Shown: one piece after another, positions 44,739 to 53,407 of the stretch
Layout of the letters: the number at the start of each line of letters is the position of its first letter
Position numbering within the stretch: position 1 is the first letter of the stretch
From: an uncultured Chitinophaga sp.
Lineage (GTDB): Bacteria > Bacteroidota > Bacteroidia > Cytophagales > Cyclobacteriaceae
Length of the DNA stretch: 64,000 nucleotides
Assembly (NCBI GenBank): GCA_902168205.1
Contig: CABHOK010000003.1
Coordinates: 186,001 to 250,000, forward strand
Direction: 5' to 3'
Made by a program: the position numbers and the translations under genes
The notes under the pieces: model-generated
The model's input: only the letters and a program-made list of their open reading frames with translations
The model's database searches: none
What the model was told of the DNA's origin: nothing

Positions 44739-45215
44739 ATGGGGGGGTATCTTTATAATATAGCACTGGTTACGCACGTGGTGGGTATAACTTTAGCGGC
44801 AGGTGCAACAGTTTTTGATTTCGTGATCGTTTCGATTCATGGGCAAAATCGTTCAAAAAGTATATTGGATAGTTTTGTGTCGGAAACTATACATAACAAA
44901 GTATCCCGGTTGATTGGCATAGGCATGTTGCTGATTATTCTTTCCGGAATCGGTATGATGGCTTTTCTCCATGGCGTATGGGGACAACAAACATGGTTTC
45001 GAATCAAAATGATAATTCTTGTTATTATTGTCGTGAATGCTATAGTCGTCCGCCGACTACTCGGAATTCGTTTTCAGAAAATGCTGCAGGCAGAGGATGT
45101 TGAAGTTGCTTCTCAACAATTGTTAGATGTGCGCAGAAATATCGGGATTGTACAGATTGTGCAGATGCTTTTGTTCGTAACAATCTTTGTACTCAGCATT
45201 TTTAAATTTAATTAG
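44739..45215 (+). CDS. Four-helix integral membrane protein (DUF2269-like)
   Basis: 158 aa. Four helices are predicted (about 7-30, 52-80, 88-108, 133-155). The pattern YNIALVTHVVGITLAAGATV (helix 1, with a His) and GMLLIILSGIGMMAF resembles DUF2269-type predicted membrane proteins. The start codon is followed by a run of seven G residues (44741-44747), which is a possible slippage site at the very start of the gene. It overlaps nothing and follows the DoxX-like gene by 15 bp. No function is known. Confidence 0.72.
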   Translation: MGGYLYNIALVTHVVGITLAAGATVFDFVIVSIHGQNRSKSILDSFVSETIHNKVSRLIGIGMLLIILSGIGMMAFLHGVWGQQTWFRIKMIILVIIVVNAIVVRRLLGIRFQKMLQAEDVEVASQQLLDVRRNIGIVQIVQMLLFVTIFVLSIFKFN

Positions 45216-45391
45216 ATGTCGTGTAGAGTAGCTTGCTGAAGTGTTGGAATGTAGCGATATTAGTTTCAACTCTTCAGCAGGTACGTGCGGTTTTGAGACA
45301 GATGTAGTATAGAGGACTACTGCAGGTATTACGGGCGAGTTAACGTTCTGTTATATTCAGTACAGCCTATTCAACCTAACTACATATCTCC

Positions 45392-46531
45392 ATGAATGCA
45401 ATGTTTCGTTTCTCCGGGTTGCAGCGCGCGCTGCTTTGTGTGCTATTCATTGTGTTTGTCGGCTTTTCTACTTCTGTAATCGCGCAGAAGAAAGATAAGG
45501 GCAAAGAAAAAGGTAAGAGTAAAGACAGGGAATTTGTATCTGCCGATAACCTGAAGCAGCGCATCGATCACCTCGTACAAGCGAAAGTAAAAGAATTCGG
45601 TATACCCGGATACTCGCTTACGGTGATGTATAAAGGTGAAAAAATTATAGAGAAGGGCTATGGCTTTGCGGATCTCGAAAATAAAATTCCGGTAACACCG
45701 CAGACCGTATTTGGTCTTGCCTCTATAACCAAAACATTTACCGGCCTTGCGTTGCTGAAGTTGGTAGACGATGGAAAAGTAAATCTCAACGATCCGCTAT
45801 CCAAATACTATGAAGGATTGTCTCCGGCTTATCAGAAGATTACCATCCTGCAACTTGCCAGCATGACGGCTGGTGTACCGGCACATGTTAATGAAGATGT
45901 TGACTGGAAAGGACAAATAAAAAATGCACAGGAATCACCGCTCGAATCAAAACCCGGAACGCAGTACGCTTATTCCAACCTGAGCTATCGAATACTCGGA
46001 GGCGTGATAGAAAAGGCAAGCGGACAAACCTATATAGAGTATCTGCAAAAATATATACTCACACCGTTTGGCATGACTAACACCAAGCCCAGCGACCAGG
46101 CATTTTCATCCCCAGTAGCTATACCCTATAATGATAATCTCAAGCCATTGAAGGAGGGGCTCAAATCGCCTTCGATAAATTTTGCCGCCGGTATGCTTGC
46201 GTCCAATACCGTGGACATGGTAAAGTATGCGCAGGCGCTTGTTCATCGAAAATTACTCACACCTCAGGGATATGAAAGTCTATGGAAAGAACGGCCAGGA
46301 GTTGTTAATGTAAAGAAAGACAAAGAATCGGCATGGGCGTTTGGCTGGGGATCGGCTCTCGTTAACAAACACTTGAAAGTTGGTATGAATGGTGGTTTGC
46401 CCGGTGTTGCGTCTTCCATATTTATTTTTCCGGATGATGATCTGATCATTGTGGGACTCTCCAATAAGAATGGCGAAGCGCACGAAGTCTCAAAGCTTGT
46501 GCTGGACGAAGTGTTGGGCAGATCAGAATAA
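45392..46531 (+). CDS. Secreted serine hydrolase of the beta-lactamase (class C / penicillin-binding) family
   Basis: 379 aa. A signal peptide (ending STSVIAQ) is followed by a lysine-rich linker (KKDKGKEKGKSKD), then the beta-lactamase-related domain. The catalytic Ser-x-x-Lys is in GLASITKTF (about residues 108-116), the second motif is YSN in YAYSNLSY (about 195), and the third is replaced by a MNGGLPG segment near 335 (class C enzymes have KTG; HxG is common in esterase-like relatives). This set suggests an esterase or D-aminopeptidase-like hydrolase rather than a true resistance enzyme. The membrane protein gene downstream starts 46 bp later. Confidence 0.86.
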   Translation: MNAMFRFSGLQRALLCVLFIVFVGFSTSVIAQKKDKGKEKGKSKDREFVSADNLKQRIDHLVQAKVKEFGIPGYSLTVMYKGEKIIEKGYGFADLENKIPVTPQTVFGLASITKTFTGLALLKLVDDGKVNLNDPLSKYYEGLSPAYQKITILQLASMTAGVPAHVNEDVDWKGQIKNAQESPLESKPGTQYAYSNLSYRILGGVIEKASGQTYIEYLQKYILTPFGMTNTKPSDQAFSSPVAIPYNDNLKPLKEGLKSPSINFAAGMLASNTVDMVKYAQALVHRKLLTPQGYESLWKERPGVVNVKKDKESAWAFGWGSALVNKHLKVGMNGGLPGVASSIFIFPDDDLIIVGLSNKNGEAHEVSKLVLDEVLGRSE

Positions 46532-46577
46532 ATATATAGCTTTCTTGATTTAGATATAGCGATCCATCAGCATAGAT

Positions 46578-47837
46578 ATGTCATCCTGGAACACAACTAC
46601 AAAATTATTCTTTCGGCTCGGGTTCATATATTTTCTTTTATATGTGTTTCCTTTTCCTATCGGGTGGATTCCGTTTACAGAATTTATACAGGCTCAATAT
46701 TATAACGCATGGCTCGGGCCGGCTAACTGGATTGGTAAGAATATACTTTCAATTCCGTATGAGATTACCATACTCCCCAACGGGAGTGGTGATACCACCT
46801 TTAACTATGTTTTGATTTTTATATTCCTGGTGATTGCTGTAGCGGGCACCATCGTCTGGATAATACTTGACTCTAAACGTACGCATTACGAAAAGCTCTG
46901 GTACTGGTTTATTGTTGTGCTTCGTTATTACCTCGGAGTTGTGCTGCTTGCATACGGCTTCGTTAAAATAATTCAGACACAATTTCCTGCTCCTTCCCTG
47001 GAGACTATGCTTCAATCGTATGGCGAGTCAACGCCTATGAAATTACTATGGACGTTTATGGGATACTCCAAAGAGTATAACTTTTTTATAGGCCTGACGG
47101 AAGCAACATCTGGTATGTTGTTATTTTTTAGACGCACGCGGTTGCTCGGGGCTCTTCTGTCTATTGCTGTTATGAGTAATGTGGTTGTACTGAATTTCTG
47201 TTACGATGTGCCAGTTAAATTATTGTCAACACATTTGCTTGTCATCTCTGTTATTTTACTTCTGCTGGATATAAAGCGACTTGTTGCATTTTTTATTTTG
47301 AACAAAACCGTAGCACCTGTGCCGGTACAATCGGTCTATCGGAAGCCATGGGAGAAGACTCTATATATAGCTGCAAAGGTTGTTTTTATTGGCGGCTTTC
47401 TGTTGATCTATATAGGACAGGGTGTAATGAGACAAGCACAATTGTCTCAATCTACAGAAAATGGAACTGCGCTCTATGGTATATATGATGTGCAGGAATT
47501 TATACTGAACGGAGATACACTTCCGCCCGTAACGACCGACACCAGGCGCTGGAAGCGCATGTATATTCGCAGCGCTGAATCGGTTGATATTCAGTATATG
47601 GATGGTGCTTCCATACGCTGGACCTGCCAGATAGATACAGTACACCATGCCATTAACCTGGCATCGATGGGGGCTGCCGTTGGCACTCTCTATAATTATG
47701 AAGTCAGCCACAATACCATGATCATGACCGGTGGTGAACCCAGGACAATGATTACATTCCTGGTAAAAAAACACGACAACTTTCCGTTGCTGAACGGTCA
47801 ATTCAACTGGATTAATGAGTATCCTAATAATCGGTAA
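46578..47837 (+). CDS. Multi-helix membrane protein with DoxX-like region
   Basis: 419 aa. About eight membrane helices are predicted over residues 8-275, the middle part (LRYYLGVVLLAYGFVKIIQT, then GLTEATSGMLLFFRRTRLLG) being DoxX-like. The C-terminal 140 residues form a soluble beta domain (VQEFILNGDTLPPVTTDTRRWKR; KRMYIRSAESVDIQYMDGASIRW, cited in part). This two-part arrangement recurs in Bacteroidota but its role is unknown. It follows the serine hydrolase gene by 46 bp in the same direction and could be in the same unit. A start at 46578 is natural; no alternative close ATG exists. Confidence 0.75.
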   Translation: MSSWNTTTKLFFRLGFIYFLLYVFPFPIGWIPFTEFIQAQYYNAWLGPANWIGKNILSIPYEITILPNGSGDTTFNYVLIFIFLVIAVAGTIVWIILDSKRTHYEKLWYWFIVVLRYYLGVVLLAYGFVKIIQTQFPAPSLETMLQSYGESTPMKLLWTFMGYSKEYNFFIGLTEATSGMLLFFRRTRLLGALLSIAVMSNVVVLNFCYDVPVKLLSTHLLVISVILLLLDIKRLVAFFILNKTVAPVPVQSVYRKPWEKTLYIAAKVVFIGGFLLIYIGQGVMRQAQLSQSTENGTALYGIYDVQEFILNGDTLPPVTTDTRRWKRMYIRSAESVDIQYMDGASIRWTCQIDTVHHAINLASMGAAVGTLYNYEVSHNTMIMTGGEPRTMITFLVKKHDNFPLLNGQFNWINEYPNNR

Positions 47838-47940
47838 TTGATTGCGTTGGGACACCGGAATATATAGCGTATCCAGACAACAGAAGTTTAACCTCTTAAT
47901 CGCTGGCTGCACTTGGTCCCTTCTTTTATGTATCTTAACT

Positions 47941-47979
47941 CAAACGTTTGTTAATCATTATTCAATCGATTGAATAATG
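47941..47979. promoter_or_regulatory. Two adjacent palindromes before the alginate lyase gene
   Basis: CAAACGTTTG (47941-47950) is a perfect 10-bp palindrome with a central CpG. Six bases later, 47956-47979 is a perfect 24-bp palindrome, whose centre is TTCAATCGATTGAA. Both lie 87-125 bp upstream of the ATG at 48066. The first shares AAACGTTT with the site at 32791-32804. Confidence 0.5.
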
Positions 47980-48065
47980 GTTCATGGTTTATCGCTTTTG
48001 AGTTTTAATTCTCACCCGGATACAACCACTATTAGCAAATTGATTTCATAACAAATCCCTTTATT

Positions 48066-50846
48066 ATGAGATCAATCAATTACTTGAATCCTTTCGGACT
48101 CGGACGGAGTCTGAAGAAAGTGAAGGCAATTTTATTGCTCATGTTTGTCTCGTCAATCGCTTGTGAGTTGGTACACGCACAAGCTTTCATTCACCCGGGA
48201 GGTTTGCATACACAGGCAGATCTTGACCGGATGAAAAACCAGGTAGCTGCCGGAACCCAGCCGTGGCTTACCGGGTGGAATAAACTGTTGGAAGATCCTA
48301 TGGCCCAAAGCACTTACACAGCTGCGCCTTTGGCAAATCTGGGCTCGAATCGTCAGCGTGCTTCGCGCGATGCCCATGCTGCATACCTCAATGCTATACG
48401 CGGATATATAGCCAACAGTACCGAACACATTGATTGTGCTATACGCATCTGCAACGCATGGTCTGCTACAGTGAACCAGGTGCCTAGCGGTACAGATATA
48501 CCCGGACTGAGTGGCATACCTATATTTGAATTTGCACTTGTAGGCGAGATACTGCGGATATATAGTCCCAGTCGATGGGCGACTGCGGATTTTGATCGCT
48601 TCAAAACCATGATGCTGACTTATCTATACCCGGTGTGTAATAATTTCCTGACGAACCACAATGGTGCCTGTATTTCAAACTACTGGGCTAACTGGGATGC
48701 CTGTAATATAGGAGCCGTAATGGCCATCGGTGTATTGTGTGATGATCGCGCCAAGTTTGATGAAGGTGTCGCTTACTACCAGAGCGGTGCCGGTATGGGC
48801 AGTATCATGAATGCTGTATATACTATACATCCCGGCAATTTAGGACAATGGCAGGAGAGTGGCCGCGACCAGGAACACGCACAGCTTGGTATAGGACTAC
48901 TCGGTGCAGCATGCGAAGTAGCATGGAACCAGGGACTTGATCTGTACGGTTACTCCAATAACCGTCTGCTGGCAGGTGTTGAGTACGTTGCACAGTATAA
49001 TTTATGGAAGCCCGTTCCGTATACAGCTTATAATAATTGTCAGAATGCCAATCAGCGTTGGGCTTCTATTAATGGAAGAGGTCGTCTGGATGATCGTCCG
49101 TTGTGGGAGATGATCTACAACCACTATGTTATACGCAAAGGACTCAGTGCACCAAACACACAAGCGGTGGCTCAGTTAATGAGACCGGAGCACGGCAGTG
49201 CCGATCACTTCGGGTATGGTACATTAACCTTTACACGCACAGCTTCTGCATTTCCGCCATCACCAATCCCCCCTGTACCCACAGGACTTATTGCTACACC
49301 CGGTGTAGGACGTGTCTTTTTAAAATGGAACAGAAGCGGAGATACAGCCTATGGTTACGATGTTCTGCGGGCTACTGCAAGTGGCGGCCCCTATACCAGT
49401 ATAGCAACGTGGACAGACAACACGCGCTGTGAGCATACTGACGCTTCAGTAACCAATGGAACAACGTATTACTATGTAGTTGCTGCGCGAAACCAGGCAG
49501 GCACCAGCGCTAATTCTGCGCAAGCCAGTGCCACGCCTTTCACAACGGGAAGCCTACCTGCAGGATGGACCAACGCGAGTATCGGAACGGTAAACGGGGC
49601 AGCTTCCGGTTTTGCCAATGTAAGCAGTGGTACATTTGTAGTGAGTGGATCGGGTACCGGTATAGGTGGAACATCGGATGGACTTATGTATACCTATACC
49701 AATACCTCTGGTGATGCTATTATTACTGCGCGCCTGTCAAGTATAAACTGGAACGGAGGTGGCGGTGCTCAAAAAGTAGGTGTAATGATTCGCGAGTCGC
49801 TTAACGCTGATGCAAAAGCAGTAATTATGAAGTTAGGTGATGTAGGCACGCGCAGAGCCGAGTTTGGTTCACGCACGACAGATGCCGGTAACATGACGTG
49901 GACTCGCGGCAATGATTATACATGGGTGCCCGCATGGTTCCGCCTGCAACGATCCGGAAATACATTTACCGCGTATGAGTCTTCAGACGGAACTACGTGG
50001 TTTACGGTGGGGTCCAGTACTATATCCATGGCTGGTACATATCTGATTGGACTTGCAGTGTCATCTAACAATGCCAATGTAAACACAACACACTTTGATA
50101 ACGTAACGATTACCAACAGTACAACCGGCCCCGCCAATGGTATATATACTGTTACTGCGCGCCACAGCGGTAAAGTAATGGAAGTAGCAAATAACGGCAC
50201 AGCAAACGGATCGAACGTGAGGCAGTGGCCTTCTAACGGCTGTGCCTGCCAGCAATGGATTGTGACGAATATAGGTAGTAATCAATATACCCTTGTTGGT
50301 GTTGCCAGTGGAAAGAATCTCGATGTGAATGGCGTCTCAACGGCCGATGGTGCCAATGTGCAGATATGGCAATATACCGGGGGCAACAACCAGAAATTTA
50401 CCATTACACCCACCAGCGGAGGATACTATCGCATAACACCCGTACACAGCGGTAAAGCCGTAGATGTAGCCGGCAACTCAACAGCCGATGGTGCCAACAT
50501 TCAGCAGTGGACCTACAACGGAGGCAACAACCAGCAATGGAGTTTTACAAATGTTACAGCAGCAGCGCGCGAGGCGGAAGTACTTCCGGAAGAAACAGAA
50601 GAACAAAAAGCAGTACAAGTCTATCCGAACCCAACCACTGGAGAGATAAATATAGCATTACCATTGTCCTATAAAGAAGGCGAAAAGACAGTCGATCTCC
50701 TGGACAATTCCGGTAAAAACGTTGCATCAGAAAAATTCGGAGGCACCACCCACACCCTGAAAATTACCACACTCCCTGCGGGCCTCTATATATTAAAAGT
50801 GAAAAGTAACAAAGCCTTAATTATAAGAAAAGTAATAAAAGAGTGA
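48066..50846 (+). CDS. Modular secreted alginate lyase-family polysaccharide lyase with T9SS signal
   Basis: 926 aa. Signal peptide ends at about ELVHAQ. Residues about 40-395 form an alginate_lyase (PF05426-type) helical toroid: HPGGLHTQADLDRMKNQVAA, NYWANWDACN, GQWQESGRDQEHAQLG. The His and Tyr/Asn in this family act in beta-elimination of uronate polysaccharides. An FN3 domain follows (about 402-493), then a DUF1349/LamG-like beta-sandwich (about 494-685), a ricin-type beta-trefoil (about 691-830: ARHSGKVMEVANNGTANGSN, three QW repeats), and a type A T9SS sorting signal (about 850-926: VYPNPTTGEINI). Export is to the cell surface. Two palindromes upstream suggest sugar-responsive control. 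Substrate is alginate or another uronate polymer; specificity cannot be read from the sequence. Confidence 0.87.
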   Translation: MRSINYLNPFGLGRSLKKVKAILLLMFVSSIACELVHAQAFIHPGGLHTQADLDRMKNQVAAGTQPWLTGWNKLLEDPMAQSTYTAAPLANLGSNRQRASRDAHAAYLNAIRGYIANSTEHIDCAIRICNAWSATVNQVPSGTDIPGLSGIPIFEFALVGEILRIYSPSRWATADFDRFKTMMLTYLYPVCNNFLTNHNGACISNYWANWDACNIGAVMAIGVLCDDRAKFDEGVAYYQSGAGMGSIMNAVYTIHPGNLGQWQESGRDQEHAQLGIGLLGAACEVAWNQGLDLYGYSNNRLLAGVEYVAQYNLWKPVPYTAYNNCQNANQRWASINGRGRLDDRPLWEMIYNHYVIRKGLSAPNTQAVAQLMRPEHGSADHFGYGTLTFTRTASAFPPSPIPPVPTGLIATPGVGRVFLKWNRSGDTAYGYDVLRATASGGPYTSIATWTDNTRCEHTDASVTNGTTYYYVVAARNQAGTSANSAQASATPFTTGSLPAGWTNASIGTVNGAASGFANVSSGTFVVSGSGTGIGGTSDGLMYTYTNTSGDAIITARLSSINWNGGGGAQKVGVMIRESLNADAKAVIMKLGDVGTRRAEFGSRTTDAGNMTWTRGNDYTWVPAWFRLQRSGNTFTAYESSDGTTWFTVGSSTISMAGTYLIGLAVSSNNANVNTTHFDNVTITNSTTGPANGIYTVTARHSGKVMEVANNGTANGSNVRQWPSNGCACQQWIVTNIGSNQYTLVGVASGKNLDVNGVSTADGANVQIWQYTGGNNQKFTITPTSGGYYRITPVHSGKAVDVAGNSTADGANIQQWTYNGGNNQQWSFTNVTAAAREAEVLPEETEEQKAVQVYPNPTTGEINIALPLSYKEGEKTVDLLDNSGKNVASEKFGGTTHTLKITTLPAGLYILKVKSNKALIIRKVIKE

Positions 50847-50895
50847 CTAGAGCCTAATAAAAATAATTTATCACCAAAGCGTACAAACTAAAATC

Positions 50896-50929
50896 AACGA
50901 AGAGCACGGATATATACCGGCTCTTCGTT
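50896..50929. terminator. Hairpin between convergent lyase and PEP-mutase-like genes
   Basis: AACGAAGAGC and GCTCTTCGTT form a 10-bp stem that can extend with inner CGG and CCG pairs. It lies 50 bp after the lyase stop codon and 23 bp beyond the end of the convergent gene. U tracts are modest, so the terminator role is likely but not certain. Confidence 0.55.
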
Positions 50930-50951
50930 AATCTTTAAATCTTCCAATTTT

Positions 50952-51734
50952 CTAATCTTCCGCCAGTACAGGCGAAAACGTTCTTGCAGCAACAATTGCT
51001 TTGCAGAGTTGACTGATTTCGCCGTAGACTTTATGAAACAGGAACGGTCCCATCGATACACGCTTTACTCCGAGTTTGTTCAGCGTATCAAAGCCCGGGA
51101 GGTTCGGGGCACACATTACATTCAATGGAAGCGTTGAGTTTTTGACAGCTGCCGCTATATCTTTCTCATCACGGATAAATGGTAAGAAAATACCATCGGC
51201 ACCCGACTCATTATATAACTTCAACCGGTTTGTAGTCTCCTGCTGTTTGTTGTCTACGTTCAGAATATAGGTATCGCAGCGAATGTTTATGAAAAGATCA
51301 ACACCTCTTGCGTGTAGTTTATTCTTGATAAACGATATAGTCTTGGCGAAAGCAGTTGCATCTTTTAACGCGCGACCGGATTTCTGAATAACAGAGTCTT
51401 CAATGTTAATGCCGGCAACTCCGAGATCAGCCAGATGCAATACATTCTCGGCAATCTCCAGGTTGGTGGTTCCATAGCCGGTCTCTATATCTACCGTTAG
51501 CGGAACGTTGATGGATGAGAGTATACGCCTGATAACAAATGTATAGTCATCAAAGCTCATGTTCTCGCCATCTTCATAGCCAAGACTGTTGGCTACAGCA
51601 GCACTCGATGTAGCGACTGCAGGAAATTCACTTTCCTCGAACATAATGGCGCTACGCGCATCCCATGCGTTGGGTAAAAGAAATAACTCGTTGGACGCAT
51701 GAAGGGATTTGAATTTCTGATAGGGTGTTGACAT
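50952..51734 (-). CDS. Isocitrate lyase / PEP mutase superfamily protein
   Basis: 260 aa. The (beta/alpha)8 barrel signatures are PNAWDARSAIMFEE, ATSSAAVANSLGYEDG, VDIETGYG and GINIEDS, all near the Mg2+-binding site, with the conserved D and E. The gating-loop KKCGH motif of true isocitrate lyase is not present (here KSGRALKD). Members act as phosphonomutases, oxaloacetate decarboxylases or 2-methylisocitrate lyase-like enzymes. Because neighbours are unrelated, the substrate cannot be set. It is a single gene, with the terminator-like hairpin at 50896 after it and a dispersed repeat upstream. Confidence 0.85.
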   Translation of the reverse strand: MSTPYQKFKSLHASNELFLLPNAWDARSAIMFEESEFPAVATSSAAVANSLGYEDGENMSFDDYTFVIRRILSSINVPLTVDIETGYGTTNLEIAENVLHLADLGVAGINIEDSVIQKSGRALKDATAFAKTISFIKNKLHARGVDLFINIRCDTYILNVDNKQQETTNRLKLYNESGADGIFLPFIRDEKDIAAAVKNSTLPLNVMCAPNLPGFDTLNKLGVKRVSMGPFLFHKVYGEISQLCKAIVAARTFSPVLAED

Positions 51735-51841
51735 AATTACTTTGTGTTTTACGGAAGCAAAAGTATACAGGCACCTTACCGGGAAATTGTACAGATCGGA
51801 ACTGCTTGGTCGTTATTCGTTGCACGCTAATGGTTATCTGT

Positions 51842-51953
51842 TATGAAAATCCAATTACACAAAGACCAAGAAAACGTAGAGGAGCACAAAGGGTTTTTCT
51901 CTGTGTAACTTTAACTTTGTGCCTCCATTGTGCTCTCTGTGCAATTGGATTTT
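51842..51953. repeat. Imperfect inverted repeat, possible dispersed element
   Basis: Outer arms AAAATCCAATT (51846-51856) and AATTGGATTTT (51943-51953) are perfect and continue as CACAAAGA / TCTCTGTG with mismatches; inner arms GAGGAGCACAAAG and CTTTGTGCCTCC also match. The whole stretch can fold as one long imperfect hairpin. The strand resembles 53331-53385, which shares TTATGAAA, TCCA and CACAAAG words. Confidence 0.55.
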
Positions 51954-51969
51954 ATACTCGTGCTACATG

Positions 51970-53024
51970 CTACAACAATCCCCAACCATATCTTACGCGG
52001 AATGCCCCGCGAGTATTTACAGTAGATATAGTGATGTTGTTGCCACTGCCACCGCGTCTTAACAAGCTGTAGGAATCATTGTCGCGCAATCCCGGCCAGT
52101 ATACACTTGCCACCTGGTCGTTACGGAATACGTTGCTGGCGGCAACTATATATGCTATCTCGTTATCAGACTGCGGGCCGTTCTGATAGTCTTTGCCGGA
52201 GTTCATCGGTGCTCCGAACTCTGTTACAACAACGCGATTCTTATAATTACCCATGCGACTTCTCCAGTCACTTTCCCAAGCTGCGGTTGAGCGTTTGCTT
52301 GCCCAGTACGCGTAGTTATGCAGCGATAGCAGGCAACCGTTAAAACGACTATCGGCTCCTATACCGGTTACATTTTCAGAGAAACCTGTACCTGACAATA
52401 GTATACGACCTCTCGGTACATTGGGGAACTGGAAAGGAACTCTACATATATAGACTTTAACTGCGATAAGTTATATCCGTGCGGTTCGTTGAATACTTCA
52501 AAATATACATTGTTGTTGCGGCCGTATTTATTAATTACTGTTGTCCACATGCGCCAGAAAGCCGCGGTGTTGTCGATTCTTCCATCTTTGGATGAATTCG
52601 ATTCCCAGCATCCTAAAATTACTTTCATACCTTTATTAAGGGTCATATCGATAGCACCGGTATAAATGCCCCACCAGCGTTCGGCAACAGACGGAGGATT
52701 AATTGGCAGTCGCACGGTATTGACACCCGTCATTCGGTTCTGAAAACCTGAAATGATAGCGTTCGCTTTCGCCGATGCACTGCTATAGGTATCACTGCTG
52801 GTAAGTCCGGATGGAATAACCCAGCTGTCCACAAAATTGTCGCGACCATCCGCCCAGTTGATTCCCGAAATACCGGCAGCGCCAACACGCGCGTTGCTTT
52901 GATCTTCGATTGTTGCGGGTGTCTCGGCAGGCGTTTCTACAGGCGTTGCGATTTCGTCATTTTCGCACGCATTCAAAAACGTTGTAAGCAGGAATGCTGC
53001 AACGAGTAACTTTTGTTTTCTCAT
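51970..53024 (-). pseudogene. GH5 cellulase-like lipoprotein broken by a single frameshift
   Basis: The first part (53024 to about 52430) has a lipoprotein signal (lipobox LNAC), a GH5 barrel start (GINWADGRDNFVDSWVIPSG), and the acid/base motif FEVFNEPHG (about residue 176). After YVEFLSSSP the frame runs into a stop at 52368. The next frame continues NVPRGRILLSGTGFSEN (52427-52378) and holds the nucleophile motif VVVTEFGAP and a Trp-rich end (YWPGLRDNDSY). One missing base near 52423-52430 (AGTTCCCC, where AGTTTCCCC would restore FLSSFPNVPRG) links the halves. The two catalytic Glu lie on opposite sides of the break, so the product is inactive if the shift is real. The sequence around it is not a slippery heptamer. 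Confidence 0.85.
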
Positions 53025-53407
53025 AACTTTTTTGATTTGGTTTTGTTATGCAGCAAAATTAGGCAGGCGTTGATTCGGCAGCGGGGATAGTTTGATACTT
53101 TATAGGGGACGATTGTGGATTTGTTAAAACGATTTTTTGGCCCCGTCCGGAACAATATACCCCTCGGTAAATATACATATATAGATGAGGTAACCTGTTT
53201 ATAGGTATATATGTTGCTACATGTGTGATTGTATATATACTATATGATGCGTTATTGTCTTTTTATCTAAGATAATGGCCTTTATTGTGCATGTTTTATT
53301 ATTCTTATTGCGATATTAAAGCTGGATTATGAAAGTCCATGGCAAAGAGAACACGAAGAAGATACAAAGAAAATCACAAAGCCAGAGCAACAGATAACGA
53401 CTAACGA
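53025..53407. other. Intergenic region with -7 box and AT-rich tract
   Basis: 383 bp. Minus-strand TAATTTTG at 53061-53054 fits the -7 box of the GH5 gene. The stretch 53150-53300 is extremely rich in TATATA words, without a clear open frame. 53331-53420 holds a dispersed repeat related to 51842-51953 and the word run AACGACTAACGATTAACG. No RNA gene was seen. Confidence 0.4.

Noticed and set aside
45392-46531. Antibiotic-resistance beta-lactamase
   Set aside because: SxxK and YxN are present but the KTG triad is not clear; a Lys-rich linker and the context suit an esterase or peptidase-like relative.
52368-52440. Programmed -1 frameshift in the GH5 gene
   Set aside because: No slippery X-XXY-YYZ heptamer or following stem-loop was found, and the first-frame extension before the stop is short and not conserved-looking. 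A missing base is simpler.
53150-53300. Origin-like or phage attachment site in the TATATA-rich tract
   Set aside because: No DnaA-box cluster, integrase or direct repeat was found nearby; TATA words are common throughout the window.
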